Of a DNA stretch of 64,000 bases, positions 17,536 through 27,138 are shown in pieces. The notes below the pieces were generated by a model that saw only the letters and a list, made by a program, of their open reading frames with translations, made no database searches and was not told where the DNA came from. The DNA is taken from contig BEHN01000010.1 in NCBI GenBank assembly GCA_002898535.1, positions 20,833 to 84,832 of the forward strand, in the 5' to 3' direction. A program made the position numbers and the translations under genes. This stretch comes from a bacterium HR11 (GTDB lineage Bacteria > Acidobacteriota > HRBIN11). Numbering within the stretch: position 1 is the stretch's first letter; each line of letters starts with the position of its first letter.

Positions 17536-20500
17536 ATGGGCGGGCGTCGCCGGATATGGTTTCGGGTCACGGGATGGGGCCTCTTGGTCGTTCTGGCCGG
17601 GGCCGCCGTCGGGGCCTACCTGTGGGCCGCCCGGACGGCCGGGGCGTGGACCCGGACGTTCGCCGAGCGCTTCCTGCAGGAGACGGCCCGGCAGGACGTG
17701 ACGATCGGTCGGGCCGGCTGGAATCTCCTGCGTCCGTCGGTGACGTTCGAGGACATCACGTGGTACACGCGGGGGCCGCAGGGCCGACAGGCCTTCGCCC
17801 ACGTCGAGCGGGTCGAGTTCCGCTTCTGGTGGCGGGCCTTGTTCCGTCGGCATCTGGTCATCCGGTCCATCGCGGTCGGGGGCGTCCGGATTCAGGCCTA
17901 CTACGACGCCCGGGGTCGGGCCAACTGGCCGTCGATCTCGATTCCCCGAGAGGCGGTCCGGGGGATTCGGTTCGTGGACGTGCGGCTCGAGGCCCTGCGG
18001 GTCGAACGTCTGGCGTTTTACCTTCGGCATGACGGGATTCCACTTCTCCTGGGCCTCCCCCAAGTCCGGGCCTACTTGCGCCATCATCCGGCCGGCGGCC
18101 ACCTGGCCGGTGGGATTCGCATCGAGCAGGGCTTCCTCCGGATGTACGACTACAACCCCTGGTCCTTCCAGGGCGGACTCCAGGTCCGCCTGAGTCTGGA
18201 CGGGCCGACCATCGACCAGGCCCATCTCTGGGGCGAGGGCTACCATCTGTGGGGTAGCGGCCGGGTCCTCGGGTACGGCTCGCCCCAGATGGACCTGACC
18301 CTGATCGGCCAGTGGGACGATCGGGTGATTCAGCGAGTCCACAACATCCCCTTCCGGGTCGAGGGCCGGGGTAGCGCCATCGTGCATTACGACGGGGACT
18401 TCTCCCGATTCCGGATGCGGGGCTGGGTCCGGTCCGTCCCCTACCGGATGGGCCGGCAGGTCTTCGATGAGGCGGCCGGTCCGGTCTACATGACCCACCA
18501 CCGACTGAACGTCTACGGTGCTCACGGCCGCCTGACGGGAACGGGCCGGGTCGTCGGGGACTTTCGGGTCGACCCCCTCTTTGGGGCCAGCCGATTCGGG
18601 CTGTTCTTGGCCGTGCAGGGCGCCGACGCCGACCGCTTCGGACAGATGTGGGGCCTTCAGAAAATCCGCCATACGGCGGCCTGGGGCGGCGCCGGGGCCA
18701 TCGCATGGCGGGAGCATCAGTTCGACCGCCTGACCGGCTGGATGGTCCTGCGGGCCGAGCCCCGGTCTGGTCCGGTCCCCGAGCCGGTCCCGATGGATTA
18801 CCGTCAGCGGCCGTACCTGCGGGACTGGGCCTACCCCGTCGAACTGACGGCCTTGGGCGAGCTGGAGGGCTATCGGTTCCGGCATCTGATCGCCCGGGGC
18901 CGCCTGGGCCGGACGTCGGCCGAGGTCGACGGCTGGGTCGCCTTCGAGGGGCCCCTGGAACTCCGGGTCCGGGGCCGGACGGACAGCATCTACGAGGTCG
19001 ACGTCTACTACCATCAGTGGGAGTGGAACCTGTTTCCGGACCTGCGGCCCCAGATTCAGATGTGGGAAATGGACGGCCGGGGCGAGTTCGCCGGGACGTT
19101 TTCGAATCGCATCCAGGACATCGCCATCGACGGCCGCTTTCGGGGCGAGCGGGTCGTCTACCTGGGCGTCCTCTGGGGCGACGGCGAGGCCGACGTCCGG
19201 TACTGGCACCGGGTCTATCAGTTTCGGAACGTCCGTCTGTGGGACGACTCTTATCGGGCCGAGGCCGACGAGGCCTTCCTGTATCTGGGGGAGGTCGGCT
19301 TTCAGGTCGACGGGGACTCCTACGCCGAGGTCCGCTTCCTGGGCTATCCCGTCGAGCGGGTCCTGGCCCCGACGCCCCTGAACTTCATTCCCCTCCGAGG
19401 GACCCTCCGGGGACTCCTGACCGTCCGGGGCAACTACCAGCAGGTCGACCTCTGGGGGGACTTGAGCCTGACGGAGGGCCGTCTGGCGGACCTGGACCTG
19501 GATTACGGCATCTTACGGTTCTCGTACGTCAACTTTTTGCTTCGCGTGGACGAGGGCCGTGTCAGCTATCGGACGGGCCTCTTTGACTTTGCGGGTCAGT
19601 GGCATCGCCTGCGGGAGACGTTTGAGGACTTTCGGGTCCGTGTGCGGGCCCTGCCGCTTCATCGAAGTCCCCTCGGTCAGCGGTATCAGGTCGCCGGGAC
19701 GCTCGACCTGTATGCGATCATCGACGGCCCCTGGCGTCAGCCGACCCTGGACGTCCATGGCCATGCCGAGGGCCTGCACTGGCGGGGCTATCCCCTGGGG
19801 GACCTCATGTTCCGGCAGGCCGACGAGGGCCTGGGCCTTCAGGTGTGGCTCTATCAGGGGGACGAAGTCCGGGGCCACGGCGTCGTCCAGCTCGACGTGG
19901 CCGAGGGTCGGGCTGAGGGCACGTGGGCGTGGCGACAGTACCAGGTCCCCTTCGTTTTGGACATGCGGGTGTCGGGCCAAGCGCGGGGCGAAGCCCGGTG
20001 GAACCCCGGCGAACCCTTCCAGGCCCGCGTGACGCTCGATCCCCTCACGGTCGATTACCGCCAGCATCGTCTGACCGTCGTCACGCCGGAGGCCGTCCGG
20101 TGGGATGGGACGCGACTGACTTACGCCGTCCGGCTTCAGGAGAATCCCGATACGGACGTCCGCCTCGATGGGTGGCTCCTCCCGCTGGCGGCCGACTTCC
20201 CGATGGAGGCCCGCGCCGTCGGTCGGGTCGCCCTCCGCTGGTTGGAGACCCAATGGCCGGGCCTGGACGCCCGGGGCCAGGTCCGGGTCGACGCCACGGT
20301 CCGTCACGGGTCGTCGCCCCCGTGGCAGGTCGAGGGGACCCTCGAGACCCAGGCGGCATCGTTGTATCACCTGGAGTGGCCGGTCCGGGTCGAACGCCTC
20401 CAGGCCCGTATCGAGGTCCGCACGCCGGTCTGGCGAGTCGTGGACTTCCAGGCGACGATCGGCGGCGGGACGGCCGAAGGGACGGGCCAGGTCCTCTGGA

Positions 20501-21519
20501 CCCCCCCCGGCGACCCCGATTACATCCAGGCGAGCTTCCACCTGAAGGGGGCCAACCTGAGCCTCCACCCTTACGGGAACGCCCGGGTCTCCGGGGCCGT
20601 CAGTCTGTCGGGCTATCCGACCAGCCAGATGGTTCTGACGGCCGACTGGGCGGTCGACGAGGGAACGCTGACCTGGGAACCCCAATGGACGGCGCTCCTG
20701 GCCCCGCGGCCGACCGAGGCCCCGGCCTTCCCGCGACCGACCGTGACGCCACCACCCGTCGAGACCGGCCTTTGGAGCCGTCTCCAACTCAACGTGCGGT
20801 CCACGACCCTGACGCCCGTACGGGTCCGCGTGGCCCTCGGCTCGACGGGCCTGCAAAGCGAGCTCGTCTGGAGCCTCCAGGTGACGGGCACGCTCCGCCA
20901 GCCCGTCTTCATCGGCGTGGCGACCCTCCGGAACGGTCAGGCTGTCCTCCTGAACCGCCTGTTTGACATCCAGGAGGGCCAGATTCAGTTCACGAACCCC
21001 CTGGCCGTGCGGCCCGTCGTCCGCATCGTCGGGACCTCCCGCATCCAGAGCTACCTCGTCACGGCCGTCGTCACCGGCCCGATCGACCAGCTCAGCCTGC
21101 AGTTGACCTCGGACCCGCCCCTGAACCCCCGGGCCATCCTGAACCTGTTAGGGGGCCAGACTTACACGCCCGGTCAGTCGCCCCAGGAGAGTACGACCTT
21201 CTTCACGAGCCTGGGGTCCAGCTTCCTGACGAACGTCCTGGCTCAGTCGATCCAGCCCATCGGCCAGGTCCAGCGCTTCTTCGGCATCGACCGCCTGTCC
21301 ATCGACCTCAGCCAGCTCGGCCCGGAGGCCCGCCTGGAGCCCCGTCTGACCGTGGGCAAGCAGTTTTCGCCTAAATGGAGCCTGACGTATTCGATCGGCC
21401 TGACGACGACCCAGACCCAGATCCTCCTCCTGGAGTACCTCCTCAACGAGGCCCTCCGGGTCGTCGTCTCCCGGGACGAGTCGGGTGCCTGGGGCGCCGA
21501 CCTGCTGTGGCAACCCTGA
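17536..21519 (+). CDS. tamB: TamB-like translocation and assembly module protein (AsmA superfamily)
   Basis: This 1327-residue protein has an N-terminal membrane anchor (WGLLVVLAGAAVGAYLWAA, about residues 12-30). A long region of predicted beta repeats follows, typical of AsmA-like bridge proteins spanning the periplasm. The C-terminal TamB/DUF490 region includes RNGQAVLLNRLFDIQEGQI, SYLVTAVVTGPIDQLSLQL, NLLGGQ, then PRLTVGKQFSPKWSLTYS and a barrel-like ending LLEYLLNEALRVVVSRDE. Such proteins help outer-membrane protein insertion or lipid transport between membranes. No TamA/BamA neighbour is present. The ATG at 17536 is preceded by GAGGGG. Its presence is strong evidence for an outer membrane. 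Confidence 0.85.
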   Translation: MGGRRRIWFRVTGWGLLVVLAGAAVGAYLWAARTAGAWTRTFAERFLQETARQDVTIGRAGWNLLRPSVTFEDITWYTRGPQGRQAFAHVERVEFRFWWRALFRRHLVIRSIAVGGVRIQAYYDARGRANWPSISIPREAVRGIRFVDVRLEALRVERLAFYLRHDGIPLLLGLPQVRAYLRHHPAGGHLAGGIRIEQGFLRMYDYNPWSFQGGLQVRLSLDGPTIDQAHLWGEGYHLWGSGRVLGYGSPQMDLTLIGQWDDRVIQRVHNIPFRVEGRGSAIVHYDGDFSRFRMRGWVRSVPYRMGRQVFDEAAGPVYMTHHRLNVYGAHGRLTGTGRVVGDFRVDPLFGASRFGLFLAVQGADADRFGQMWGLQKIRHTAAWGGAGAIAWREHQFDRLTGWMVLRAEPRSGPVPEPVPMDYRQRPYLRDWAYPVELTALGELEGYRFRHLIARGRLGRTSAEVDGWVAFEGPLELRVRGRTDSIYEVDVYYHQWEWNLFPDLRPQIQMWEMDGRGEFAGTFSNRIQDIAIDGRFRGERVVYLGVLWGDGEADVRYWHRVYQFRNVRLWDDSYRAEADEAFLYLGEVGFQVDGDSYAEVRFLGYPVERVLAPTPLNFIPLRGTLRGLLTVRGNYQQVDLWGDLSLTEGRLADLDLDYGILRFSYVNFLLRVDEGRVSYRTGLFDFAGQWHRLRETFEDFRVRVRALPLHRSPLGQRYQVAGTLDLYAIIDGPWRQPTLDVHGHAEGLHWRGYPLGDLMFRQADEGLGLQVWLYQGDEVRGHGVVQLDVAEGRAEGTWAWRQYQVPFVLDMRVSGQARGEARWNPGEPFQARVTLDPLTVDYRQHRLTVVTPEAVRWDGTRLTYAVRLQENPDTDVRLDGWLLPLAADFPMEARAVGRVALRWLETQWPGLDARGQVRVDATVRHGSSPPWQVEGTLETQAASLYHLEWPVRVERLQARIEVRTPVWRVVDFQATIGGGTAEGTGQVLWTPPGDPDYIQASFHLKGANLSLHPYGNARVSGAVSLSGYPTSQMVLTADWAVDEGTLTWEPQWTALLAPRPTEAPAFPRPTVTPPPVETGLWSRLQLNVRSTTLTPVRVRVALGSTGLQSELVWSLQVTGTLRQPVFIGVATLRNGQAVLLNRLFDIQEGQIQFTNPLAVRPVVRIVGTSRIQSYLVTAVVTGPIDQLSLQLTSDPPLNPRAILNLLGGQTYTPGQSPQESTTFFTSLGSSFLTNVLAQSIQPIGQVQRFFGIDRLSIDLSQLGPEARLEPRLTVGKQFSPKWSLTYSIGLTTTQTQILLLEYLLNEALRVVVSRDESGAWGADLLWQP

Positions 21520-21573
21520 CGTCAGACCATAGACCATGGACGATGGACCATCGACTTCAGAATCACCTTGGTT

Positions 21574-21672
21574 GGGCAGATAGGTAGGTCGGCAGGTGGG
21601 CAGGTGGGCAGATAGGCAGATGGGCAGGTGGGCAGGTGGGCAGGTGGGCAGATGGGCAGATGGGCAGATGGG
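21574..21672. repeat. Eight-base tandem tract, GGCAGRTG type
   Basis: About a dozen tandem near-copies of an eight-base word (GGCAGATG or GGCAGGTG) run without interruption. The same word in looser arrays occurs near 9350, 10890, 35100, 42150 and 55460. Confidence 0.85.
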
Positions 21673-21765
21673 GCACTATTCGCCGTTCGTCCTTCATTTC
21701 GGGCGGTAGGGAAGGCCGATCGGGCGCCACTCCCACCAACCGAACGGCTCTGACAAGAGGGGTAA

Positions 21766-22024
21766 CAGAGCCGTTCGGTTCGTGAGAATGGCGTCAGAAC
21801 AACCTTTCCCAATGCCCGGGAAGCACGATTTTTCAAGCATCCGGCAGATGGGCAGGTCGGCAGATAGGCAGATAGAAGCCGGGTGGGTAAGGATCAGCCC
21901 CAGGGCTTTTGGGACCATCTGCCCATCTGCCGAACTGCCTATCTGCCAAAGCTTGAAAAACCATTCTTCCCAAAGGGTCGAAAAAGCCGAATCCATGCGG
22001 GTTTTCACCAACCGAACGGCTCTG
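21766..22024 (+). mobile_element. MITE-like element, copy A (259 bp, 20-bp inverted ends)
   Basis: The left end CAGAGCCGTTCGGTTCGTGA and right end TCACCAACCGAACGGCTCTG (22005-22024) are near-perfect inverted repeats. Inside, GGCAGATGGGCAG-type words near the left are answered by CTGCCCATCTGCC-type words near the right, so the whole element can fold. It carries no plausible transposase. A near-identical copy of the same length lies inverted at 25555-25813. Positions 21738-21752, just upstream, mirror the left end and make a 15-bp perfect stem with it. Confidence 0.8.
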
Positions 22025-22106
22025 CTATCTTGCATCCCGCATCCCACATCCTGCATCCTATACCTATCTTGGCCATCCGATGCCGATATACCCGGAGAGG
22101 TGAGGC

Positions 22107-22628
22107 ATGGCGTGGACGGCCGTCGACATCCGGAACCAACGATTCCGGTCCCGCTGGCGGGGCTTCGACCCCGAGGAGGTCATCCTGTTCCTGAACGTCG
22201 TCGCCGACGAGGTCGAGCGGCTGACCCAGACGATCCGCCAGTTGGAGCACGACAACCGCGTCCTGCAGGATCAACTCGAAGAGTACCGGGAGCGGGAGCG
22301 CCACATCCGGAACACCCTGGTCGCCGCCCAGCAGTCGGCCGACCGCATCCGTCAGCAGGCCCAGCAGGAGGCCGAGCTGATCGTCCGGGAGGCCGAGTTC
22401 CGGCGGGACCAGATCCTGACGGCGGCCCAGGCCCAAATTCAGAAGGTCTACCAGGAGATGGAGCAACTCTGGCTGGAGTACCAGCGCTTTCAGGACCAGG
22501 TCCTCGCCGAGGCCCAGGTCCTGATCCGATGGATCCAACAGCGGCGTCAGGAAAAGCCCCCGGCCCGGGTCGACTTCGTCCCGGCGGCCAAAGGCCCGGC
22601 CCGCCCCGGTGAGTCGGGCAAGTCATGA
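22107..22628 (+). CDS. divIVA: DivIVA-domain coiled-coil protein
   Basis: This 173-residue protein has the DivIVA N-terminal signature: AVDIRNQRFRSRWRGFDPEEVILFLNVVADEVERL (compare the family's DI..k.F....rGYd..EVd.FL). It is followed by a long coiled coil (about residues 30-140) rich in Gln, Glu and Arg, and a basic Pro-rich tail. DivIVA/GpsB-type proteins recognise curved membrane and organise division or polar growth. The start has GGAGAGGTGAGG upstream. The ATGA overlap with hutI suggests one transcript, a functionally odd pairing probably due only to packing. Confidence 0.82.
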   Translation: MAWTAVDIRNQRFRSRWRGFDPEEVILFLNVVADEVERLTQTIRQLEHDNRVLQDQLEEYRERERHIRNTLVAAQQSADRIRQQAQQEAELIVREAEFRRDQILTAAQAQIQKVYQEMEQLWLEYQRFQDQVLAEAQVLIRWIQQRRQEKPPARVDFVPAAKGPARPGESGKS

Positions 22629-23926
22629 CGGTCCCTTCGGTGACCTACATCCTCCGGCGTCTGGCCCAGGTCATCACCTGCGGGGAGGGGCCCTACGCGG
22701 GGCGGGTGACGCCCGAACGCCTGGGGGTCGTCGAGCAGGGGAGCATCGTCGTCCACCGGGGCCGCATCGCCTGGGTCGGCCCCGACCGGGACCTCTCGGC
22801 CGAATGGCTCCGGCAGGACACCGTCGAGCTGGACCTCTCGGGCCATATCGCCCTGCCGGGCTTCATCGACCCCCACACCCACCTGATTTACGGGGGCGAC
22901 CGCCTAAATGACTGGATGGAACGCCTCCGGGGTCGGACTTACCTCGAGATTGCCGCCCAGGGCGGCGGTATCTGGAAGACGGTCCAGGATACCCGGGCGA
23001 CCCCCGACGAGGAGCTGAAACGCCTCCTGGAGCTCCGGCTGGACCGACTCTTTGCCTTCGGCGTGACGACCGTCGAGGTCAAGTCCGGCTACGGCCTTTC
23101 GGAAGCCGAGGAAATCCGGCTCCTGCGCTGTCTCCAACAGGTCCAGGCGACCCACCCCATCGGCGTCATGCCGACCTTCCTGGGCGCTCACGCTTACCCC
23201 CGGGACATGGACCGGGCGGCGTATCTGGACCTCCTGGTCCAACGCCTGATCCCGGAAGTCGTCCGCCAGGGCCTCTCCCTGTCCATCGACGTGTTTTGCG
23301 ACATCGGCGCCTTTACCGTCGAGGAGACGCTGTACCTCCTGACGATCGCCCGCCAGCACGGCTTTGTGGCCATCCACCTCCACGCCGACGAGATGTCCCC
23401 CACGGGCCTGCTCGAGGCCATCGACGACTGGAAAAACATCTACTCCGTCGACCACCTCAACCACATGGACGCCCGGATGGCCCGCGTCCTGGCCGAGACG
23501 GGCGTGGCGGCCGTTCTGCTCCCGACGACCTGCTTTCACCTGCGCCTCCCGACGCCCCCCATCCAGGCCCTCCTCGAAGCCGGCGCCGTCGTGGCCATCG
23601 GGTCGGACCACAACCCGGGGACCCACCCGGGCCTGAATCCCTGGTATGTCTTCTGGCTCGCCTGTGTCGGGTGGAACCTCCCCGTCGAGCAGGTCCTGGC
23701 CGGTATGACCGTCCAGGCCGCTTACAGCCTCCGCATCCACGGCCAGACGGGCCGAATCGCACCGGGCCTCCGGGCCGACCTGGTCGTCGTCGACGTGCCC
23801 CACTACGGCTATCTGCTCTATCAGTGGGACCTCCTGCCCGTCCGGTGGGTCTTCAAAAACGGCCGGCCCTACCAGATTCGGGAGACGGCCGAGATCCGCT
23901 ACACCTGGATGTCCCACGAGGAATAG
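22625..23926 (+). CDS. hutI: Imidazolonepropionase (histidine degradation)
   Basis: This 433-residue amidohydrolase opens the ring of imidazolone-5-propionate in the third step of histidine catabolism. It shows the metal motif [12 protein letters not shown], then [52 protein letters not shown] and the late Asp in GSDHNPGTH, and ends in the composite beta-sandwich ([18 protein letters not shown]). HutI normally reads SDFNPG at the last motif; here it is SDHNPG. No hutH, hutU or hutG is present nearby, so the pathway must be completed elsewhere or the enzyme works on a related substrate. It overlaps divIVA by four bases. Confidence 0.9.
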   Translation: MTVPSVTYILRRLAQVITCGEGPYAGRVTPERLGVVEQGSIVVHRGRIAWVGPDRDLSAEWLRQDTVELDLSGHIALPGFIDPHTHLIYGGDRLNDWMERLRGRTYLEIAAQGGGIWKTVQDTRATPDEELKRLLELRLDRLFAFGVTTVEVKSGYGLSEAEEIRLLRCLQQVQATHPIGVMPTFLGAHAYPRDMDRAAYLDLLVQRLIPEVVRQGLSLSIDVFCDIGAFTVEETLYLLTIARQHGFVAIHLHADEMSPTGLLEAIDDWKNIYSVDHLNHMDARMARVLAETGVAAVLLPTTCFHLRLPTPPIQALLEAGAVVAIGSDHNPGTHPGLNPWYVFWLACVGWNLPVEQVLAGMTVQAAYSLRIHGQTGRIAPGLRADLVVVDVPHYGYLLYQWDLLPVRWVFKNGRPYQIRETAEIRYTWMSHEE

Positions 23927-24084
23927 CCGGACACGTTTTTTCGGGTGTTTGCGGCGGCCCGATAGGGGCGCTATATTTAAAGAACCTTCCCCCTCCCCAT
24001 CGGGGTGGGGGCGGGACCGACCGCTCCGGTACCAGGGCATCAGGGACACGCCCTGTCCTATCCCGAGACTGTCTGAGGTCCTCG
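23927..24084. promoter_or_regulatory. Intergenic leader with G/C-rich hairpin upstream of the AAA ATPase gene
   Basis: An AT-rich patch (CTATATTTAAAG near 23980) follows hutI. A hairpin formed by CCCCCTCCCC and GGGGTGGGGG (one mismatch) lies at about 23993-24013, and GAGGT precedes the ATG at 24085. The patch could hold a promoter and the hairpin a leader structure. Only the inverted repeat is directly visible. Confidence 0.35.
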
Positions 24085-25554
24085 ATGATACCGACGGCTC
24101 GCACGCTGGGCGCGCTTCGGAGCGACCCGACCTGGGTCGCTTACTTGGAGCGGGTCCCCTCCGTAAAGGACGAGATCCGCCGGAACGTGATCGCCCGCCT
24201 CCGCTCGGGCGAGACCCTCTTTCCCGGGATTCACGGCTACGACGAGACGGTCCTGCCCCAGATCGTCAACGCCCTCCTGGCGAAGCAGAACTTCATCCTC
24301 CTGGGCCTCCGGGGCCAAGCCAAGAGCCGCATCATGCGGCAGATCGTCCACCTCCTGGACGAATGGGTCCCCGTCGTCGAGGGGTGCGAGATCAACGACC
24401 ATCCGCTCCGGCCCATCTGTCGCCGGTGCCGCCAGCTCGTGCAGGAGGCCGGCGATGACACGCCCATCGCCTTCATCCATCGGGAACAGCGGTACGTCGA
24501 AAAGCTGGCCACGCCGGACGTGACCGTCGCCGACCTCATCGGGGACATCGACCCCATCCGGGCCGCCCGCGGGGGCCACGTCCTGGCCGACGAGCTGGTC
24601 ATCCACTTCGGCCTCCTGCCGCGCGCACACCGGGGCATCTTTGCGATGAATGAACTCCCGGACTTGGCCCCGAAGGTTCAGGTCGCCCTGTTCAACGTCA
24701 TGCAGGAGGGCGACGTCCAGATCAAGGGCTTTCCGGTCCGGCTCCCCTTAGACGTCCTGCTGATTTTCACGGCGAACCCTGAGGACTATACGGCCCGGGG
24801 GAAGATCATCACGCCCCTGAAGGACCGCATCGGGGCCGAAATCCGGACCCACTATCCGCTGGACCGACGGACGGGCATCGCCATCACCCGCCAGGAGGCC
24901 TGGTGGCAACGCCCGACGGACCGCCCCCTGGAGGTCCCCGAATTCATCCTTGAGGTCATCGAGGAGGTCGCCTTCCAGGCCCGCAAGGACGGTCGCATCG
25001 ACCAGCGGTCCGGCGTCTCCCAGCGGCTTCCCATCGCGGCCCTGGAACTGGCCGTCAGCAACGCCGAACAGCGGGCCTACCGGTCGGGTGAACCCTGGGT
25101 CGTACCCCGCATCGCCGACGTCTATGCGGCCGTCCCGGCCATGACGGGCAAGATGGAGCTCGAATACGAGGGTGAACTCAAGGGGGCCGAGTCCATCGCC
25201 GAGTCCCTGATCCGGCAGGCCATCGCCCAGGTCTTCCGGCAATATTACACAGAAGACGAATTTCGAGAGCTCGTCGAATGGTTCGAGGCCGGCGGCACGC
25301 TCATCATTCCCGAATGGGCACCCACGGCCCACATCCTGCCGGTCCTGCGGCGGGTCCCCCAGCTCCTGGAAAAGGCCGACCGCTTGGCCAAGAAGGCTCA
25401 ATACGCCGACGCCGTCCGGGTCAGTGCCGCCGAGCTGATCCTCGACGGCCTGTGGGCCCATAAGCGTATCAGCCGTCATCCCGAGCGGGGCTACACCCGG
25501 GCCGAGGTCCACGTCCCGACCCGGCCGGCCGGACCGCCGAGGAGGGTCAATTAA
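24085..25554 (+). CDS. MoxR/Mg-chelatase ChlI-like AAA+ ATPase
   Basis: This ATPase of about 489 residues is paired with a VWA protein downstream, as in MoxR-VWA and ChlI-ChlD chaperone-like systems. The P-loop reads [11 protein letters not shown], and the Walker B region [29 protein letters not shown] has Asn-Glu where Asp-Glu is usual, which I recall as typical of this subfamily. Sensor 1 is IFTANPEDY; an arginine-finger-type block is [11 protein letters not shown]. The C-terminal lid covers roughly residues 310-470. The ATG at 24085 has GAGGT upstream; longer frames run antisense-like through hutI. Element B starts immediately after its TAA stop. Confidence 0.82.
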   Translation: MIPTARTLGALRSDPTWVAYLERVPSVKDEIRRNVIARLRSGETLFPGIHGYDETVLPQIVNALLAKQNFILLGLRGQAKSRIMRQIVHLLDEWVPVVEGCEINDHPLRPICRRCRQLVQEAGDDTPIAFIHREQRYVEKLATPDVTVADLIGDIDPIRAARGGHVLADELVIHFGLLPRAHRGIFAMNELPDLAPKVQVALFNVMQEGDVQIKGFPVRLPLDVLLIFTANPEDYTARGKIITPLKDRIGAEIRTHYPLDRRTGIAITRQEAWWQRPTDRPLEVPEFILEVIEEVAFQARKDGRIDQRSGVSQRLPIAALELAVSNAEQRAYRSGEPWVVPRIADVYAAVPAMTGKMELEYEGELKGAESIAESLIRQAIAQVFRQYYTEDEFRELVEWFEAGGTLIIPEWAPTAHILPVLRRVPQLLEKADRLAKKAQYADAVRVSAAELILDGLWAHKRISRHPERGYTRAEVHVPTRPAGPPRRVN

Positions 25555-25813
25555 CAGGGCCGTCCGGTTGGTGAAAACCCGCATGGATTCGGCTTTTTCG
25601 ACCCTTTGGGGAGAATGGTTTTTCAAGCTTTGGCAGATAGGCAGTTCGGCAGATGGGCAGATGGTCCCAAAAGCCCTGGGGTTGATCCTTACCCACCCGG
25701 CTTCTATCTGCCTATCTGCCGACCTGCCCATCTGCCGGATGCTTGAAAAATCGTGCTTCCCGGGGGATGGGAAAGGTTGTTCTGACGCCATTCTCACGAA
25801 CTGAACGGCTCTG
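25555..25813 (-). mobile_element. MITE-like element, copy B (259 bp, inverted relative to copy A)
   Basis: Its ends are CAGGGCCGTCCGGTTGGTGA and, at 25794-25813, TCACGAACTGAACGGCTCTG. Its reverse complement matches copy A at 21766-22024 almost base for base and has the same length. It begins directly after the TAA stop of the AAA ATPase gene. Copies A and B are inverted and bracket a 3.5-kb block holding divIVA, hutI and the ATPase gene. Confidence 0.85.
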
Positions 25814-25880
25814 TGCCCGAGGGGCACGGTTTTCCAAAAGTGACGGAGTCGGAGAAAAACGGTTTCTAAGCAGGAGGGCC

Positions 25881-27125
25881 ATGGCCGGTGTTCGTTACAC
25901 CCGATACCTCGGGGAGCTGGACCTGGAGGAGCTCCTCCAGAACCTGATGGGCGCCCTGGAGGACTACTTCCTGTTCTCCGGCTTCCCCTTCGGTCGGCGG
26001 CGTCGCTCGGACCACACGCTGGCGGACCTGCATGACGCCATCCTGGATGCCCTCCTTCAGGGCGGCGTCCTGGACGAGGCGACCCTGGAACGCTTGCTTC
26101 AGCGGTACCCGGGGACGACGGCCGAACAGCTCGAACAGCTTGTTCAAGAGGTCATGGAGCGGCTCCAGTCCGAGGGCTACATCACGACCGTCCCGGAACG
26201 GGCCTCGGCCCTCCACCCGGAGGGCGTCCCGGACCCGGACTCGCCGCGGGAGCCCGATAAGGTCCGCTTCGAGCTGACCGACAAGAGTATCGACTTCTTG
26301 GGTTACAAGAGCCTCCGCGACTTGCTTCACGCGACGGGCCAGGCCGGCTTTGGGGCCCACGAGACGGTCCGCCTGACGCCGAACCAGGAGGCTTACACGG
26401 AGCCGAAGCCCTACGAGTTCGGCGACACGCTCCAGCTCGACGTCGTCGAGACGCTTCTACACGCTATCCAACGGCAAGGCCCCCGCCTGCCCCTGGAAAT
26501 CGGGTATGAAGACCTCCACGTCCTCCAGGGGGAGTACCAGAGTTCCTGTGCGACCGTCCTCATGCTGGACTGCTCCCACAGCATGATCCTGTACGGCGAG
26601 GACCGCTTCACGCCGGCCAAGAAGGTCGCCCTCGCCCTGGCTCACCTGATTCGGACCCAATTCCCCGGCGACTCCCTCCACTGCGTCCTCTTTCATGACA
26701 GCGCCGAGGAAATTCGACTCCGGGACCTGGCGAAGGCCCGCGTGGGTCCCTTCTATACGAACACCTGTGAGGGCTTGCGCCTGGCCCGCCGGATCTTGTT
26801 AAACCAACGGAAGGAAATGCGGCAGGTCATCATGATCACCGACGGCAAGCCGTCGGCCGTCACGCTCCCCTCCGGCCACGTCTACAAGAACCCCTACGGC
26901 CTGGACCCGATGATCGTCGAGGAGACCCTCAAGGAAGTCGTCCGGTGTCGCAAGGCCGGGATTGCCATCAACACCTTCATGCTGACCGACGACCCCCTCC
27001 TGGTCCGCTTCGTCCAGAAGGTCACCCAGCTCGCCCGGGGGAAGGCCTACTTCACGACGCCGATGACCCTGGGCCAGTACGTCCTGATGGACTTCGTGCA
27101 TCGTAAGGTCAAGCGCGTCCACTGA
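25881..27125 (+). CDS. VWA-domain protein partner of the AAA ATPase
   Basis: This 414-residue protein has a C-terminal von Willebrand A domain with a MIDAS-type metal site: VLMLDCSHSM (DxSxS), a Thr-containing loop (YTNTCEGL) and MITDGKPSAV. The N-terminal half is helical and charged. It includes PFGRRRRSDHTLADLHDAILDALLQGG and FELTDKSIDFLGYKSLRDLL, as found in VWA proteins that pair with MoxR/ChlI-like ATPases. Together the two may form a chaperone or metal-insertion machine; the substrate is unknown. The start at 25881 has an AGGAGGG site. It should be on the same transcript as the ATPase unless element B interrupts it. Confidence 0.82.
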   Translation: MAGVRYTRYLGELDLEELLQNLMGALEDYFLFSGFPFGRRRRSDHTLADLHDAILDALLQGGVLDEATLERLLQRYPGTTAEQLEQLVQEVMERLQSEGYITTVPERASALHPEGVPDPDSPREPDKVRFELTDKSIDFLGYKSLRDLLHATGQAGFGAHETVRLTPNQEAYTEPKPYEFGDTLQLDVVETLLHAIQRQGPRLPLEIGYEDLHVLQGEYQSSCATVLMLDCSHSMILYGEDRFTPAKKVALALAHLIRTQFPGDSLHCVLFHDSAEEIRLRDLAKARVGPFYTNTCEGLRLARRILLNQRKEMRQVIMITDGKPSAVTLPSGHVYKNPYGLDPMIVEETLKEVVRCRKAGIAINTFMLTDDPLLVRFVQKVTQLARGKAYFTTPMTLGQYVLMDFVHRKVKRVH

Positions 27126-27138
27126 GGCCGCCGCGACG

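Larger units (their letters stand above)
21520..22106. repeat. Repeat-filled intergenic region before divIVA
   Basis: This 587-base region contains, in order, ACCATAGACCATGG words (21526-21560), an eight-base tandem tract (21574-21672), an inverted-end hairpin (21738-21780), the complete 259-bp element A (21766-22024) and GCATCCCGCATCC words (22030-22060). No coding region is supported. The divIVA ribosome-binding site GGAGAGGTGAGG ends it. Confidence 0.8.

Noticed and set aside
17521..19209. Long antisense frame opposite the tamB-like gene
   Set aside because: It has low-complexity composition and no binding site, and it is fully covered by the well-supported plus-strand gene.
21766..22024. 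Element A as an insertion sequence with its own transposase
   Set aside because: At 259 bp it holds no plausible transposase; the frame across it translates repeat words only.
22005..22080. Direct target-site duplications at elements A and B
   Set aside because: The flanking bases (TAA on the left, CTA or TGC on the right) do not match convincingly as duplications.
23296..25554. A 752-codon plus-strand frame as a single protein
   Set aside because: The first 260 codons are an out-of-frame reading of hutI rich in Pro and Arg; the ATPase has its own start and binding site at 24085.
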